Position numbers and translations under genes: made by a program. The notes beneath the pieces are model-generated. The model made no database searches. It saw only the letters and a program-made list of their open reading frames with translations, and was not told the origin of the DNA. Below, piece after piece: positions 1 through 7,041 of a stretch of 13,228 bases of DNA. The DNA is from Gracilimonas sp031580945 (GTDB lineage: Bacteria > Bacteroidota > Rhodothermia > Balneolales > Balneolaceae), in NCBI GenBank assembly GCA_031580945.1, contig JAVLBT010000076.1:1-13228 (forward strand). Reading direction: 5' to 3'. Each line of letters starts with the position of its first letter. Positions within the stretch are counted from its first letter, which is position 1.

Positions 1-100
1 GCTTTTTCATTCAATAGTTTAACATTCAACTAATTTGTTTTTCTTATCTCCTTGATAGGGTTAAATGAAGCAGAAGCGAAAGAAATTTTCAGTTCAAACT

Positions 101-114
101 TTGTACCTTAACGA
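101..114 (+). promoter_or_regulatory. Possible -7 element upstream of the M48 protease gene
   Basis: The sequence TTGTACCTTAACGA lies 24 bases before the protease ATG. Its TACCTT core partly fits the TAnnTTTG -7 element of Bacteroidota. A nearly identical stretch, TTGTACCTTTCGA, precedes acnA. No convincing -33 TTG is seen at the right distance. The rest of bases 1-137 shows no gene. Confidence 0.25.
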
Positions 115-137
115 TCAAATTTAGAATCGAATACTCT

Positions 138-1373
138 ATGAATATCTACGCCGTAATTATACTGATTACTATTGCTATTGACTTTATCCTTGATCTGACC
201 TCAAACCTGCTAAACTTACGTTCTTTGTCTAAAGAATTGCCTGAAGAATTTGAAGGGGTTTACGATGAGGATACATATGCAAAGTCTCAGGAGTATACCA
301 AAGTGCGTACAAAGTTTGGTTTTATAACCGGTGGCTTTGATCTGGCTGTAATACTTGGATTTTGGTTTTCAGGAGGCTTTAATTGGTTAGATGAGATCGT
401 TAGGGCCTGGGGATACAGTGAACTAATGACAGGTTTGATATACATAGGAATTTTGGTAATGGCCAAAACGATCATAAACCTGCCATTCAATGTGTACTCT
501 ACGTTTGTGATAGAAGAACAATTTGGGTTCAATAAAACAACACCAAAAACATTTGTATTGGATATAGTGAAGGGCCTGGGATTAAGTCTTGTAATTGGTA
601 TTCCATTATTAGCGGGGATTCTCTGGTTTTTCATGTTTGCAGGAGATTTGGGCTGGTTGTATGCCTGGGCGGCTGTCACGGCATTTATGCTGATCATGCA
701 GTATATAGCACCAACCTGGATCATGCCGTTATTCAATGATTTTACACCTTTGGAAGAAGGGGAATTAAGAACAGCAATAGAAAACTATGCTGAAAAAGTA
801 AATTTTCCATTACAGGGATTATTTGTGATCGACGGTTCAAAACGATCTAGTAAATCAAATGCCTTTTTTACTGGTTTTGGAAAGAATAAAAGAGTTGCAC
901 TGTATGATACACTGATCGATAATCATACAACTGAAGAGTTGGTTGCTGTACTGGCTCATGAGATTGGTCACTATAAGAAAAAACATATAGTTAAAGGAAT
1001 GGTAACAAGTGTTATACAAACCGGGGTGATGTTTTTTCTTCTGTCCTTATTTCTTAATGCTGAAGGCTTATTTGAGGCCTTTTATATGGAAAAAATGTCT
1101 GTATATGCCGGATTGATCTTTTTTGGAATGCTATATGCACCAATTGATATGATACTTTCTGTTTTCATGCAGGTCGTATCAAGAAAACATGAGTTTGAGG
1201 CGGATGAATTTGCCGCTGTAACGACCGGTAAACCAGAAGACATGATTTCAACACTAAAAAAACTGTCCAAGGATAATTTATCCAATCTAACCCCTCACTG
1301 GTTTTATGTATGGCTTAATTACTCTCACCCACCGGTTTTAGAACGTATACGGTCTATCAAAAATGATAATTGA
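138..1373 (+). CDS. Ste24-like M48 family membrane zinc metalloprotease
   Basis: A 411-residue integral membrane protein of peptidase family M48, the Ste24/ZMPSTE24 (CAAX protease 1) branch. Visible: the zinc motif HEIGH at residues 274-278 (H274 and H278 as ligands, E275 as catalytic base); the third ligand in the motif EFEAD, probably E352; and the family signature SSKSNAFFTGFG at 237-248, before the active site. Hydrophobic segments near 1-20, 62-80, 95-115, 145-168, 172-192, 287-307 and 322-346 give about seven spans, as in Ste24. Eukaryotic Ste24 trims prenylated CAAX proteins. Bacteria generally lack that substrate, so here a role in membrane-protein quality control is an inference. The ATG start is followed at once by the first membrane span; no Shine-Dalgarno sequence is visible. 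The gene converges with the kinase gene downstream, one base apart. All catalytic residues are present. Confidence 0.93.
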   Translation: MNIYAVIILITIAIDFILDLTSNLLNLRSLSKELPEEFEGVYDEDTYAKSQEYTKVRTKFGFITGGFDLAVILGFWFSGGFNWLDEIVRAWGYSELMTGLIYIGILVMAKTIINLPFNVYSTFVIEEQFGFNKTTPKTFVLDIVKGLGLSLVIGIPLLAGILWFFMFAGDLGWLYAWAAVTAFMLIMQYIAPTWIMPLFNDFTPLEEGELRTAIENYAEKVNFPLQGLFVIDGSKRSSKSNAFFTGFGKNKRVALYDTLIDNHTTEELVAVLAHEIGHYKKKHIVKGMVTSVIQTGVMFFLLSLFLNAEGLFEAFYMEKMSVYAGLIFFGMLYAPIDMILSVFMQVVSRKHEFEADEFAAVTTGKPEDMISTLKKLSKDNLSNLTPHWFYVWLNYSHPPVLERIRSIKNDN

Positions 1374-1374
1374 G

Positions 1375-2664
1375 TTACTGTAAGCTCTTATCAGAAAGAC
1401 TGGTATTTTCAAATTTTATGGAGAACAGCGTTCCTTTACCATTTGGATGGGATCCATAATGATAGGTTGCTTGTAATTGACGAGCAAGGGTGTCAATTAA
1501 CTCTGTTCCCAAAGAAGTGTTGGGCCCTTTTTTCTTTTTAAATCCGCTTCCGTTATCAGATATTTCCAGTAGAACATGATCCTCGTTTTTTGTTAGTGTA
1601 ACACTAATCTCACCGTTTTTTTGATCATTAAAAGCATGTTTAATAGCGTTCGTTACTACTTCGTTTACAATTAAACTACACGGTATTGCTTGCTTAATAT
1701 TTAATTTCACAGGATCGAGTTGAAACCTCGTGTCTATTTTAGATCTTGTGCCCATAGTTCGTAATATTGTTTCAATAAGGTTTTGCAAACCCTCATCAAA
1801 AGAAATATTAGAAAAGCTATGAGACTGATATAATTGTTCATGAATATTAGCCATCGACTTAATTCGAAGCGTGCTGTCAATGAGTTTTTTTTGAATTTCC
1901 TTACTTGGTTCTTTAAAAGATTGCATCTGAAGCATACCGGAAATTACAGCCAGGTTATTTTTAACCCTGTGATGAATTTCAGCCAGCAATGTTTCCTTTT
2001 CACTTAAGGAACCCTCAAGTTCTACCTGATGAGAACGCAATGTTTTCTCCAGCTTAGTTTGTTGCCAAATAGTTTGTTGAAGACCACTAAAGATCATGGG
2101 AATAAATATCACAGCTACGGTACTCAATAGTATTGAATTACCAGAGATCAGTAACCAGGAAATGACCTGATAATTTTCTCGGAGGGGGTACTCAACAATA
2201 CCAAAATAAATAAAGGCACCATGAAGCGCACAGATTGCCATATTGATGAAAACGGTCATTTTCCCGGCATGCTCGGGAAGTATCAGTAGAGCAAAAACTG
2301 TTATCCCAAACAGATAGGTAATCCCGGCTCCGTGTTCTCCCATAAATAAGATCAAAGAAAGGGCAACAATGTATAAAAGCGCAAGGAAAGAATATTTACG
2401 AAACGTGATACTCATAGATTCTTTCAAAGCAATAAACAAAATGGCAGCAGCGAAAATAAGGTATGCAACTGCAAGGCCGATAAGATGCATGAAATAGGTC
2501 ATGATGATGGAAGGCACTAATAATATCATAGCCAATAATGGCAAATATAATATGATCGTATAGAAAAGCTTATTTCGCCAATATTCCAATCCATCAGGAA
2601 GTGAAAGCCCATCAACGCAGTTCCGGAATACTTTTGATCGATATAATTTCCAAAATTTGGTCAT
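1375..2664 (-). CDS. Membrane-bound HisKA_2-type sensor histidine kinase
   Basis: Orphan histidine kinase, 429 residues from the ATG at 2664. A short cytoplasmic N-terminus is followed by about six membrane spans (near 33-57, 59-80, 90-108, 112-130, 136-156 and 168-194), a short charged, probably coiled-coil linker, and the kinase. The phosphoacceptor region reads EIHHRVKNN (histidines 231/232), the HisKA_2 form without the proline of classic HisKA. The ATPase domain has the N box NEVVTNAIKHAF (N334), the G1 box DNGSGF (D370) and a GTELID G2-like stretch, so it looks active. No periplasmic sensor domain of any size is present; the signal may be sensed within the membrane. No response regulator is adjacent. 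The frame stays open to an ATG at 2784, which would add 40 residues of unremarkable sequence. I prefer 2664 because a perfect TAnnTTTG element lies just upstream of it, inside the longer frame. The kinase family is certain; the start is about 60% sure. Confidence 0.9.
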   Translation of the reverse strand: MTKFWKLYRSKVFRNCVDGLSLPDGLEYWRNKLFYTIILYLPLLAMILLVPSIIMTYFMHLIGLAVAYLIFAAAILFIALKESMSITFRKYSFLALLYIVALSLILFMGEHGAGITYLFGITVFALLILPEHAGKMTVFINMAICALHGAFIYFGIVEYPLRENYQVISWLLISGNSILLSTVAVIFIPMIFSGLQQTIWQQTKLEKTLRSHQVELEGSLSEKETLLAEIHHRVKNNLAVISGMLQMQSFKEPSKEIQKKLIDSTLRIKSMANIHEQLYQSHSFSNISFDEGLQNLIETILRTMGTRSKIDTRFQLDPVKLNIKQAIPCSLIVNEVVTNAIKHAFNDQKNGEISVTLTKNEDHVLLEISDNGSGFKKKKGPNTSLGTELIDTLARQLQATYHYGSHPNGKGTLFSIKFENTSLSDKSLQ

Positions 2665-2695
2665 GAATGGTTGAGTGTGATCATAATCTATATTG

Positions 2696-2703
2696 CAAAA
2701 GTA
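2696..2703 (-). promoter_or_regulatory. Candidate Bacteroidota-type -7 promoter element for the membrane kinase
   Basis: The minus strand reads TACTTTTG, an exact match to the TAnnTTTG -7 consensus, ending 31 bases before the ATG at 2664. This would give a leader of about 25 bases. A -33 TTG is not evident at 19-21 bases upstream. If used, it excludes the upstream start at 2784. Confidence 0.4.
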
Positions 2704-2891
2704 TGCTCTAAGGAATAAATGATTTATTTTAAAGTACGTAGATAAATTATCTGTTAATTTAAGTTTTCTCAGCCAGCTAAGCATGTATATTAACTTTATC
2801 TATAGTAAGAGAATTAGTGAAAGCTGTTATAACAAGTGACGGTGTATGGTTGTGAAATTGTTTACTTTTAGATGGAACAAAACAAAAGATT

Positions 2892-4022
2892 ATGGCCAAA
2901 AATCATATTGAAACCATAGCTATACATGGAAGCTTAAAAGAAAAGGGAACGGAAAATGACACCATAGTTCCAGGAATCGAAGTTTCTACAATTTATGAAC
3001 ATCGAAGTGGGGGCTTTCAAGAAGGGGATCAAAAATATATTCGACTTTCTAACCCAAATCGGACCCAATTAGAACGGGTGCTATGTGCTTTAGAGGGAGG
3101 AGATGGTTGTGCCGTATTTTCATCTGGAATGGCAGCCATATCATCGGTATTTCAAATGCTGGATGCCAACGCACATGTGCTGCTTCCCAATGATGTATAT
3201 TTTGGGACTCGAAAGCTGATGTGGGAATTTGCAGAAAAGTGGAATTTACAGGTAGATTTTATTGACATGACCGATCTTGGGGTGGTTCAATCCTCCATAA
3301 CTGAATATACTGAATTGATCTGGCTGGAAACTCCTTCCAATCCAAGATTGCTTATTACAGATGTTAAAGCGGTGAGTGATCTCGCTAAAGAAAATGGTAT
3401 TATAGTTGCCGTAGATAATACATGGCCTACTCCATATAATATGCGACCTCTTGAATTAGGTGCTGATATTTCGGTTCATTCCACTACCAAATACCTGGGT
3501 GGACACAGCGATATTTTGGGTGGGGCGGTGGTCACTAAAAAGGCTGGGCCTTTATTCGAAAAAATTCGTCTTATTCAACGCATACAAGGAGCCGTGCCAT
3601 CACCAAGAGATTGTTGGCTGCTAAGCAGAAGTATTCGTTCATTTCCATACAGGATGCGTGCTCATAATGAAAATGCTCGTATAGTGGCTAAGTATTTAGC
3701 TAATCATCCCAAAATTCAAACCATCTATTATCCGGGATTTGAGTCACATCCCGGACATAGCATAGCCAAAGCACAAATGGATGATTTTGGTGGTATGATC
3801 TCCTTTCTCATCGATGGGGGAGAAAAGGAAGCCCTTGAGATCGTTGGCAAGTCAAAGCTTATAAAAGCGGCAACCAGTTTGGGGGGTATCGAAAGTATTT
3901 GGGAGCATCGGAGATCGTCTGAAGGAGAAAATTCACCTACACCTGACAATTTGATCCGTTTGAGTGTGGGATTAGAACACCCGGATGATATCATAAGTGA
4001 CTTAAAGCACGCTTTGAATTAA
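2892..4022 (+). CDS. Transsulfuration-family PLP enzyme (cystathionine gamma-synthase / beta-lyase / gamma-lyase type)
   Basis: A 376-residue cytoplasmic enzyme of the Cys/Met metabolism PLP-dependent family (fold type I), at the usual family length of about 380. Visible: the phosphate-binding YIRLSNPNRTQLE segment and SSGMAA loop, the ring-stacking tyrosine Y103 (in NDVYFGT), the substrate motif ETPSNP, the pyridine-nitrogen aspartate D175 (in AVDNTW), the Schiff-base lysine K200 (in HSTTKYLGGHSD), and the C-terminal SVGLEHPDD. Members interconvert cysteine, homocysteine and methionine precursors by beta- or gamma-elimination or replacement. Sequence reading alone cannot separate MetB, MetC and gamma-lyase activity, so no symbol is given. 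The ATG start fits the family N-terminus. No Shine-Dalgarno sequence is seen. A secreted thioredoxin-like gene follows 67 bases downstream on the same strand and may be co-transcribed. Confidence 0.92.
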   Translation: MAKNHIETIAIHGSLKEKGTENDTIVPGIEVSTIYEHRSGGFQEGDQKYIRLSNPNRTQLERVLCALEGGDGCAVFSSGMAAISSVFQMLDANAHVLLPNDVYFGTRKLMWEFAEKWNLQVDFIDMTDLGVVQSSITEYTELIWLETPSNPRLLITDVKAVSDLAKENGIIVAVDNTWPTPYNMRPLELGADISVHSTTKYLGGHSDILGGAVVTKKAGPLFEKIRLIQRIQGAVPSPRDCWLLSRSIRSFPYRMRAHNENARIVAKYLANHPKIQTIYYPGFESHPGHSIAKAQMDDFGGMISFLIDGGEKEALEIVGKSKLIKAATSLGGIESIWEHRRSSEGENSPTPDNLIRLSVGLEHPDDIISDLKHALN

Positions 4023-4089
4023 AAAACATAAGTAAATTTAAAACATCATTTTAATTAGCTCGTTATTGGAGCGATTTAATACCGAAATT

Positions 4090-4608
4090 ATGAATATGAC
4101 TTCTAAAGAATATCTGTTGGTTTTTATTTTAGCATTCATTCCCTTTTCTCTATTCGCTCAGGATGAGGATCAATCAGCACCCCTCGATATGTTTGACTGG
4201 AAACCGATGGTGGAGGCTCAGCAGCTTGCAGCTGAAGACGGTAAAAAGGTTTTAATATATGGGAATGCCCGTTGGTGTACCTATTGTAAGAAAATGGAGA
4301 AGGAGGTCTTTTCCCTAAATAGTATTCAAGAGCTTACAAAAAAACACTTTTATCCTGTTTGGCTGGATATTGAATCACAGGACTCAGTTTCTTTTCGTGG
4401 AAATACTATGACTCAACGACAGTTAGCGCAAGGTTTTCAAATAACGGGAACGCCAACCTTTATTTTTCTTGATTCTGAAGGGGAAGTAATTGCAGGTCAA
4501 CCAGGATATATTCCTGAAGATCTTTATCAGACCATTCTCAAATTTGTGGGAACAGATGCTTATCTGAATCAAAGCTTTACTGAATTTTCGGGTACATCCA
4601 GCAATTAG
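4090..4608 (+). CDS. Exported thioredoxin-fold protein with WCxxC active site
   Basis: A 172-residue protein with a signal peptide: a short polar start with one lysine, a hydrophobic core LLVFILAFIPFSLF, and a likely cleavage before QDEDQ. The mature part has a thioredoxin-like fold, with active site WCTYC (C63, C66) and the cis-proline in ITGTPTF (P122). It resembles the DUF255/thioredoxin_7 and DsbD C-terminal-domain group, whose members act as periplasmic disulfide reductants or isomerases; the exact partner is unknown. The frame extends upstream to a TTG at 4066, but the ATG at 4090 (or a second at 4096) places the signal peptide properly, so I use it. It lies 67 bases after the PLP enzyme gene on the same strand, with no terminator seen between them. 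A functional tie to sulfur metabolism is speculative. Confidence 0.85.
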   Translation: MNMTSKEYLLVFILAFIPFSLFAQDEDQSAPLDMFDWKPMVEAQQLAAEDGKKVLIYGNARWCTYCKKMEKEVFSLNSIQELTKKHFYPVWLDIESQDSVSFRGNTMTQRQLAQGFQITGTPTFIFLDSEGEVIAGQPGYIPEDLYQTILKFVGTDAYLNQSFTEFSGTSSN

Positions 4609-4965
4609 TAAATGGTAGTTTCATCTGAAACGGGACAGAAATACCCTGCAAAATCACGGTAATTATTAAGTCAGAAATATTTACAATTTTACATTTAAGC
4701 TGAGCAAAGATTCTGTAATTCATTCTGAATCAAATAAAATTCCTTTTAACGTTTAAATCAGCTAACAAGTTGGCTCTCAACAAGTAATGAAATATTGGGA
4801 TGTAGGCAAATAATTCAATAGTAGTACTAAATGTTGATACTTAAATTTGGATAATTAGGGGAATTTAATTGCTCATTTCGACTATAGTCTGTGTAAAATA
4901 TATGAGCTTATGTATAGGTAATAATATTGCATTTAGGTTAAATCAGTTCATCCAATTTTATAGTG
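4609..4965. other. 357-base AT-rich intergenic region before the XRE-PAS kinase gene
   Basis: No gene, RNA or clear terminator is recognised. Three details stand out. GTTTCATCTGAAAC at 4618-4631 is a small perfect dyad just after the thioredoxin-like gene, but no T-run follows it. TAAATTTG at 4842-4849 matches the TAnnTTTG -7 consensus and could drive the next gene with a leader of about 107 bases. The only ATG frames checked on the plus strand end within 10 codons. The region is unusually long for this otherwise compact stretch, so it probably holds control sites for the DNA-binding kinase that follows. Confidence 0.5.
4842..4849 (+). promoter_or_regulatory. Candidate -7 element for the XRE-PAS kinase gene
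   Basis: TAAATTTG matches the Bacteroidota -7 consensus TAnnTTTG. It lies 116 bases before the ATG at 4966. No TTG is found at the expected -33 spacing, and such matches occur by chance in AT-rich DNA, so support is weak. Confidence 0.25.
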
Positions 4966-6243
4966 ATGTTAGATCAAGAAGAAATTCAGGAATTGTTTGG
5001 GAAGGTAGTTAGAAATGAACGAAAGAAACAAAATCTAACACAATCTGAACTTGCTGAAAGAGCAAATCTTGATAATACATATATTTCTCAAATTGAACGT
5101 GGACTGACTAATCCAAGTATGTTTACGATTCATAAGATCGCATGGTCTTTGAATTTGAGTGAGTTTAGCATTATACAGAAAATAAAGGGCATGCTGTCTG
5201 AAAGCCCTGAATCCCATTATGATTCTGAGGATGAGTTAGAGCTGATTTACAATGCGGTGGGCAACCTTAATGCAAGTATTATACTCACCGCCAACCAAAT
5301 GGAAGATTTCAGGATCATTTACTGTAATGACGCATTTCTAAAGCTCACAAATAGTACAAGAACCGATTTGATGGGTAAAAAACTACAGGATATCCTATCT
5401 GATGGTGAAAATAATGAAGTTTTAGGCGTATTTTTAGATTCTTTGGATGGAGCAACATCAAAAAGTGAATTAATCACAAACCATATTAAAATTGGGAAGA
5501 ACAAAGGACTCAAGATTAATGTGAGTTCTGTTCTAAACAGTAGTAAAAAGGTAGAAAATCATTTATTTACATTAAGGGATATTGATCGACCTGTAGATGG
5601 TAATGACGGAAGTTACTATCCTGTCATCGAAAAGTATAAAACACTGCTGAAGGAAACTCACCACAGAATCAAAAATAATTTGTCTATAATTATTGGAATT
5701 ATAGATGTAAGCATGCTGGATACGAAAGATGAAGACTTGAAATCCATCCTTAAGGATACACAGCTAAGAATAAGTTCTATTGCACATGTACATGAAATGT
5801 TGCTTGAACCCAGTGAAAATGAAAATGTTAAAGTAAAAGAGTACCTGGAGAAACTTATAGAAATTATTGAGAATACCTACCAGCTCAAAGATATCATTGA
5901 AATGAGTAGCTCTATTGAGGAATTGGATTTAGAGGAGCATCAAATATTATCCCTTGGCTTGTTATGCAATGAATTAATTACAAATTCATACAAATACGCG
6001 TTTGATCATATTGAGGAAAGTAAAATTTTGATCACAATTAAAGAATCCGGACCGGATAAAATATCATTTTCATACGGGGACAATGGAAAGGGTTTTAAAA
6101 GAGAATTATTTGAAGAAGCGAAAACACTTGGTTTAAGTCTAATTCATGTTTTTTTGGAAGAACTCAAAGCATTTAACGTAGAAGTAGACACCGAAAATAA
6201 ATTTTATCTTTCTTTTGAAATTGAGAATAGAGCAATTTCTTAA
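4966..6243 (+). CDS. XRE-type HTH - PAS - HisKA_2 histidine kinase fusion
   Basis: A 425-residue soluble protein with three parts. Residues about 14-65 form an XRE/HTH_3 DNA-binding domain (LTQSELAERANLDNTYISQ, then IERGLTNPS, both canonical). Residues about 90-195 look like a PAS domain (FRIIYCNDAFLKLT, then DLMGKKLQDI); it lacks the LOV cysteine motif. From about 212 a HisKA_2 kinase follows: ETHHRIKNN (histidines 232/233), N box NELITNSYKYAF (N335), G1 box GDNGKGF (D372) and G2-like LGLSLI, all intact. There are no membrane spans, signal peptide or receiver domain. A GTG at 4963 precedes the ATG in frame; the ATG is chosen. XRE domains usually bind operators as dimers, and HisKA_2 kinases usually pass phosphate to separate regulators. 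A kinase that itself binds DNA is an unusual design. Its target may be its own long upstream region (inference). It ends three bases from the convergent pyrH stop. Confidence 0.9.
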   Translation: MLDQEEIQELFGKVVRNERKKQNLTQSELAERANLDNTYISQIERGLTNPSMFTIHKIAWSLNLSEFSIIQKIKGMLSESPESHYDSEDELELIYNAVGNLNASIILTANQMEDFRIIYCNDAFLKLTNSTRTDLMGKKLQDILSDGENNEVLGVFLDSLDGATSKSELITNHIKIGKNKGLKINVSSVLNSSKKVENHLFTLRDIDRPVDGNDGSYYPVIEKYKTLLKETHHRIKNNLSIIIGIIDVSMLDTKDEDLKSILKDTQLRISSIAHVHEMLLEPSENENVKVKEYLEKLIEIIENTYQLKDIIEMSSSIEELDLEEHQILSLGLLCNELITNSYKYAFDHIEESKILITIKESGPDKISFSYGDNGKGFKRELFEEAKTLGLSLIHVFLEELKAFNVEVDTENKFYLSFEIENRAIS

Positions 6244-6246
6244 AAA

Positions 6247-6966
6247 CTATTCCCAAACGACTGTAGTACCTACATCTTTACCCTCAACTACAATTTTTTT
6301 TAGGTTACCCTTCTTATTCATGTTAAATACAATAATGGGGGTTTTGTTTTCTCTGCACAGTGTAAAAGCGGTTAGGTCCATCACGGTGAGGCGTCTTTTT
6401 AGAACTTCATCGCCGGTAATGCGGTCGAATTTTTCTGCCTTGGAATTTTTTTCTGGATCAGCATCATAAATTCCGTCTACCCGGGTTCCCTTTAGAATGA
6501 CATCACTTTCGATCTCTATGGCTCGAAGTGAACCTGCTGTATCAGTCGTGAAGTAAGGATTTCCGGTACCGGCGCCAAAAATGACAACTCGACCTTTTTC
6601 CAAATGGCGAATAGCACGTCTTCGAATATAGGGTTCTGCAATAGCTTCCATGCGAATGGCACTCATCAATCTGGTTTGAACCTCTATTTGTTCCAGTGCA
6701 TCTTGCAGAGCCATACTGTTGATCATAGTAGCAAGCATACCCATGTAGTCGCCCTGAACCCGATCCATCCCCTGGGTGGCTCCTTTTACACCTCTGAAGA
6801 TATTACCGCCACCTATCACAATTGAAACCTGTACACCAGCTTCTTGTATGGTTTGTATTTCTTTGGCATAAGCACTGAGTATATCAGCATCTATTCCATG
6901 TCCCTGTTCACCTAAAAGAGCTTCTCCGCTCAACTTAAGAAGTACTCTGTTGTATTTGTTTTCCAC
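6247..6966 (-). CDS. pyrH: UMP kinase
   Basis: UMP kinase (UMP + ATP to UDP + ADP), a cytoplasmic hexamer of the amino-acid-kinase family and a step in pyrimidine nucleotide synthesis. At 239 residues it has normal length. Visible: KLSGEALLGEQGHGID at 11-26, the glycine loop IGGGNIFRG at 51-59, MLATMINSMALQDALE at 77-92, the segment GAGTGNPYFTTDTA at 131-144, and the nucleotide-binding KGTRVDGIYDADP at 159-171. The start is GTG, supported by a GAGGA ribosome-binding sequence four bases upstream and by the family N-terminus. It is last in the translation block on this strand, separated from tsf by a strong terminator. frr, which often follows pyrH in other bacteria, is absent here. No terminator is seen after its stop. 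Confidence 0.97.
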   Translation of the reverse strand: MENKYNRVLLKLSGEALLGEQGHGIDADILSAYAKEIQTIQEAGVQVSIVIGGGNIFRGVKGATQGMDRVQGDYMGMLATMINSMALQDALEQIEVQTRLMSAIRMEAIAEPYIRRRAIRHLEKGRVVIFGAGTGNPYFTTDTAGSLRAIEIESDVILKGTRVDGIYDADPEKNSKAEKFDRITGDEVLKRRLTVMDLTAFTLCRENKTPIIVFNMNKKGNLKKIVVEGKDVGTTVVWE

Positions 6967-6970
6967 GTTA

Positions 6971-6975
6971 TCCTC
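6971..6975 (-). promoter_or_regulatory. Shine-Dalgarno-like site for the GTG start of pyrH
   Basis: The minus strand reads GAGGA, then TAAC, then the GTG start. It is the clearest ribosome-binding sequence in the window; most other genes here show none. It supports GTG at 6966 as the start. Confidence 0.5.
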
Positions 6976-6994
6976 GCATTAGAAATTAGTAGAC

Positions 6995-7024
6995 AAAAAA
7001 AAGGCTGTCGAAAATGACAGCCTT
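6995..7024 (-). terminator. Intrinsic terminator after tsf
   Basis: On the minus strand a perfect 9-base-pair stem (AAGGCTGTC with GACAGCCTT) closes a 6-base loop and runs straight into a T tract, eight T in total counting two in the stem. It begins 18 bases after the tsf stop and ends 28 bases before the pyrH start. It should end or strongly reduce transcription before pyrH. Confidence 0.88.
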
Positions 7025-7041
7025 AAGGTAAAGAAAATTTA

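Noticed and set aside
287..736. 149-codon minus-strand frame inside the M48 protease gene
   Set aside because: It is antisense to a well-supported gene, with proline- and asparagine-rich composition typical of a shadow frame.
2825..2834. TGTTATAACA palindrome between the membrane kinase and the PLP enzyme gene
   Set aside because: Ten-base AT-rich palindromes are frequent by chance in this composition; there is no supporting second site.
4066..4089. TTG start for the thioredoxin-fold protein
   Set aside because: It would put eight extra, partly acidic residues before the signal peptide; the ATG at 4090 gives a normal secretion signal.
4618..4631. GTTTCATCTGAAAC dyad as a terminator of the thioredoxin-like gene
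   Set aside because: As a hairpin the stem would be only 5 base pairs and it is followed by GGGACAG, not a T-run. It is kept only as a note in the intergenic entry.
5236..5550. PAS segment of the XRE kinase as a LOV photoreceptor
   Set aside because: The conserved LOV cysteine motif (GxNCRFLQ) is absent; the corresponding stretch reads GKKLQDIL.
6247..6966. frr (ribosome recycling factor) expected after pyrH
   Set aside because: The sequence after pyrH is the convergent XRE kinase gene; no frr is present. Its location elsewhere is unremarkable.
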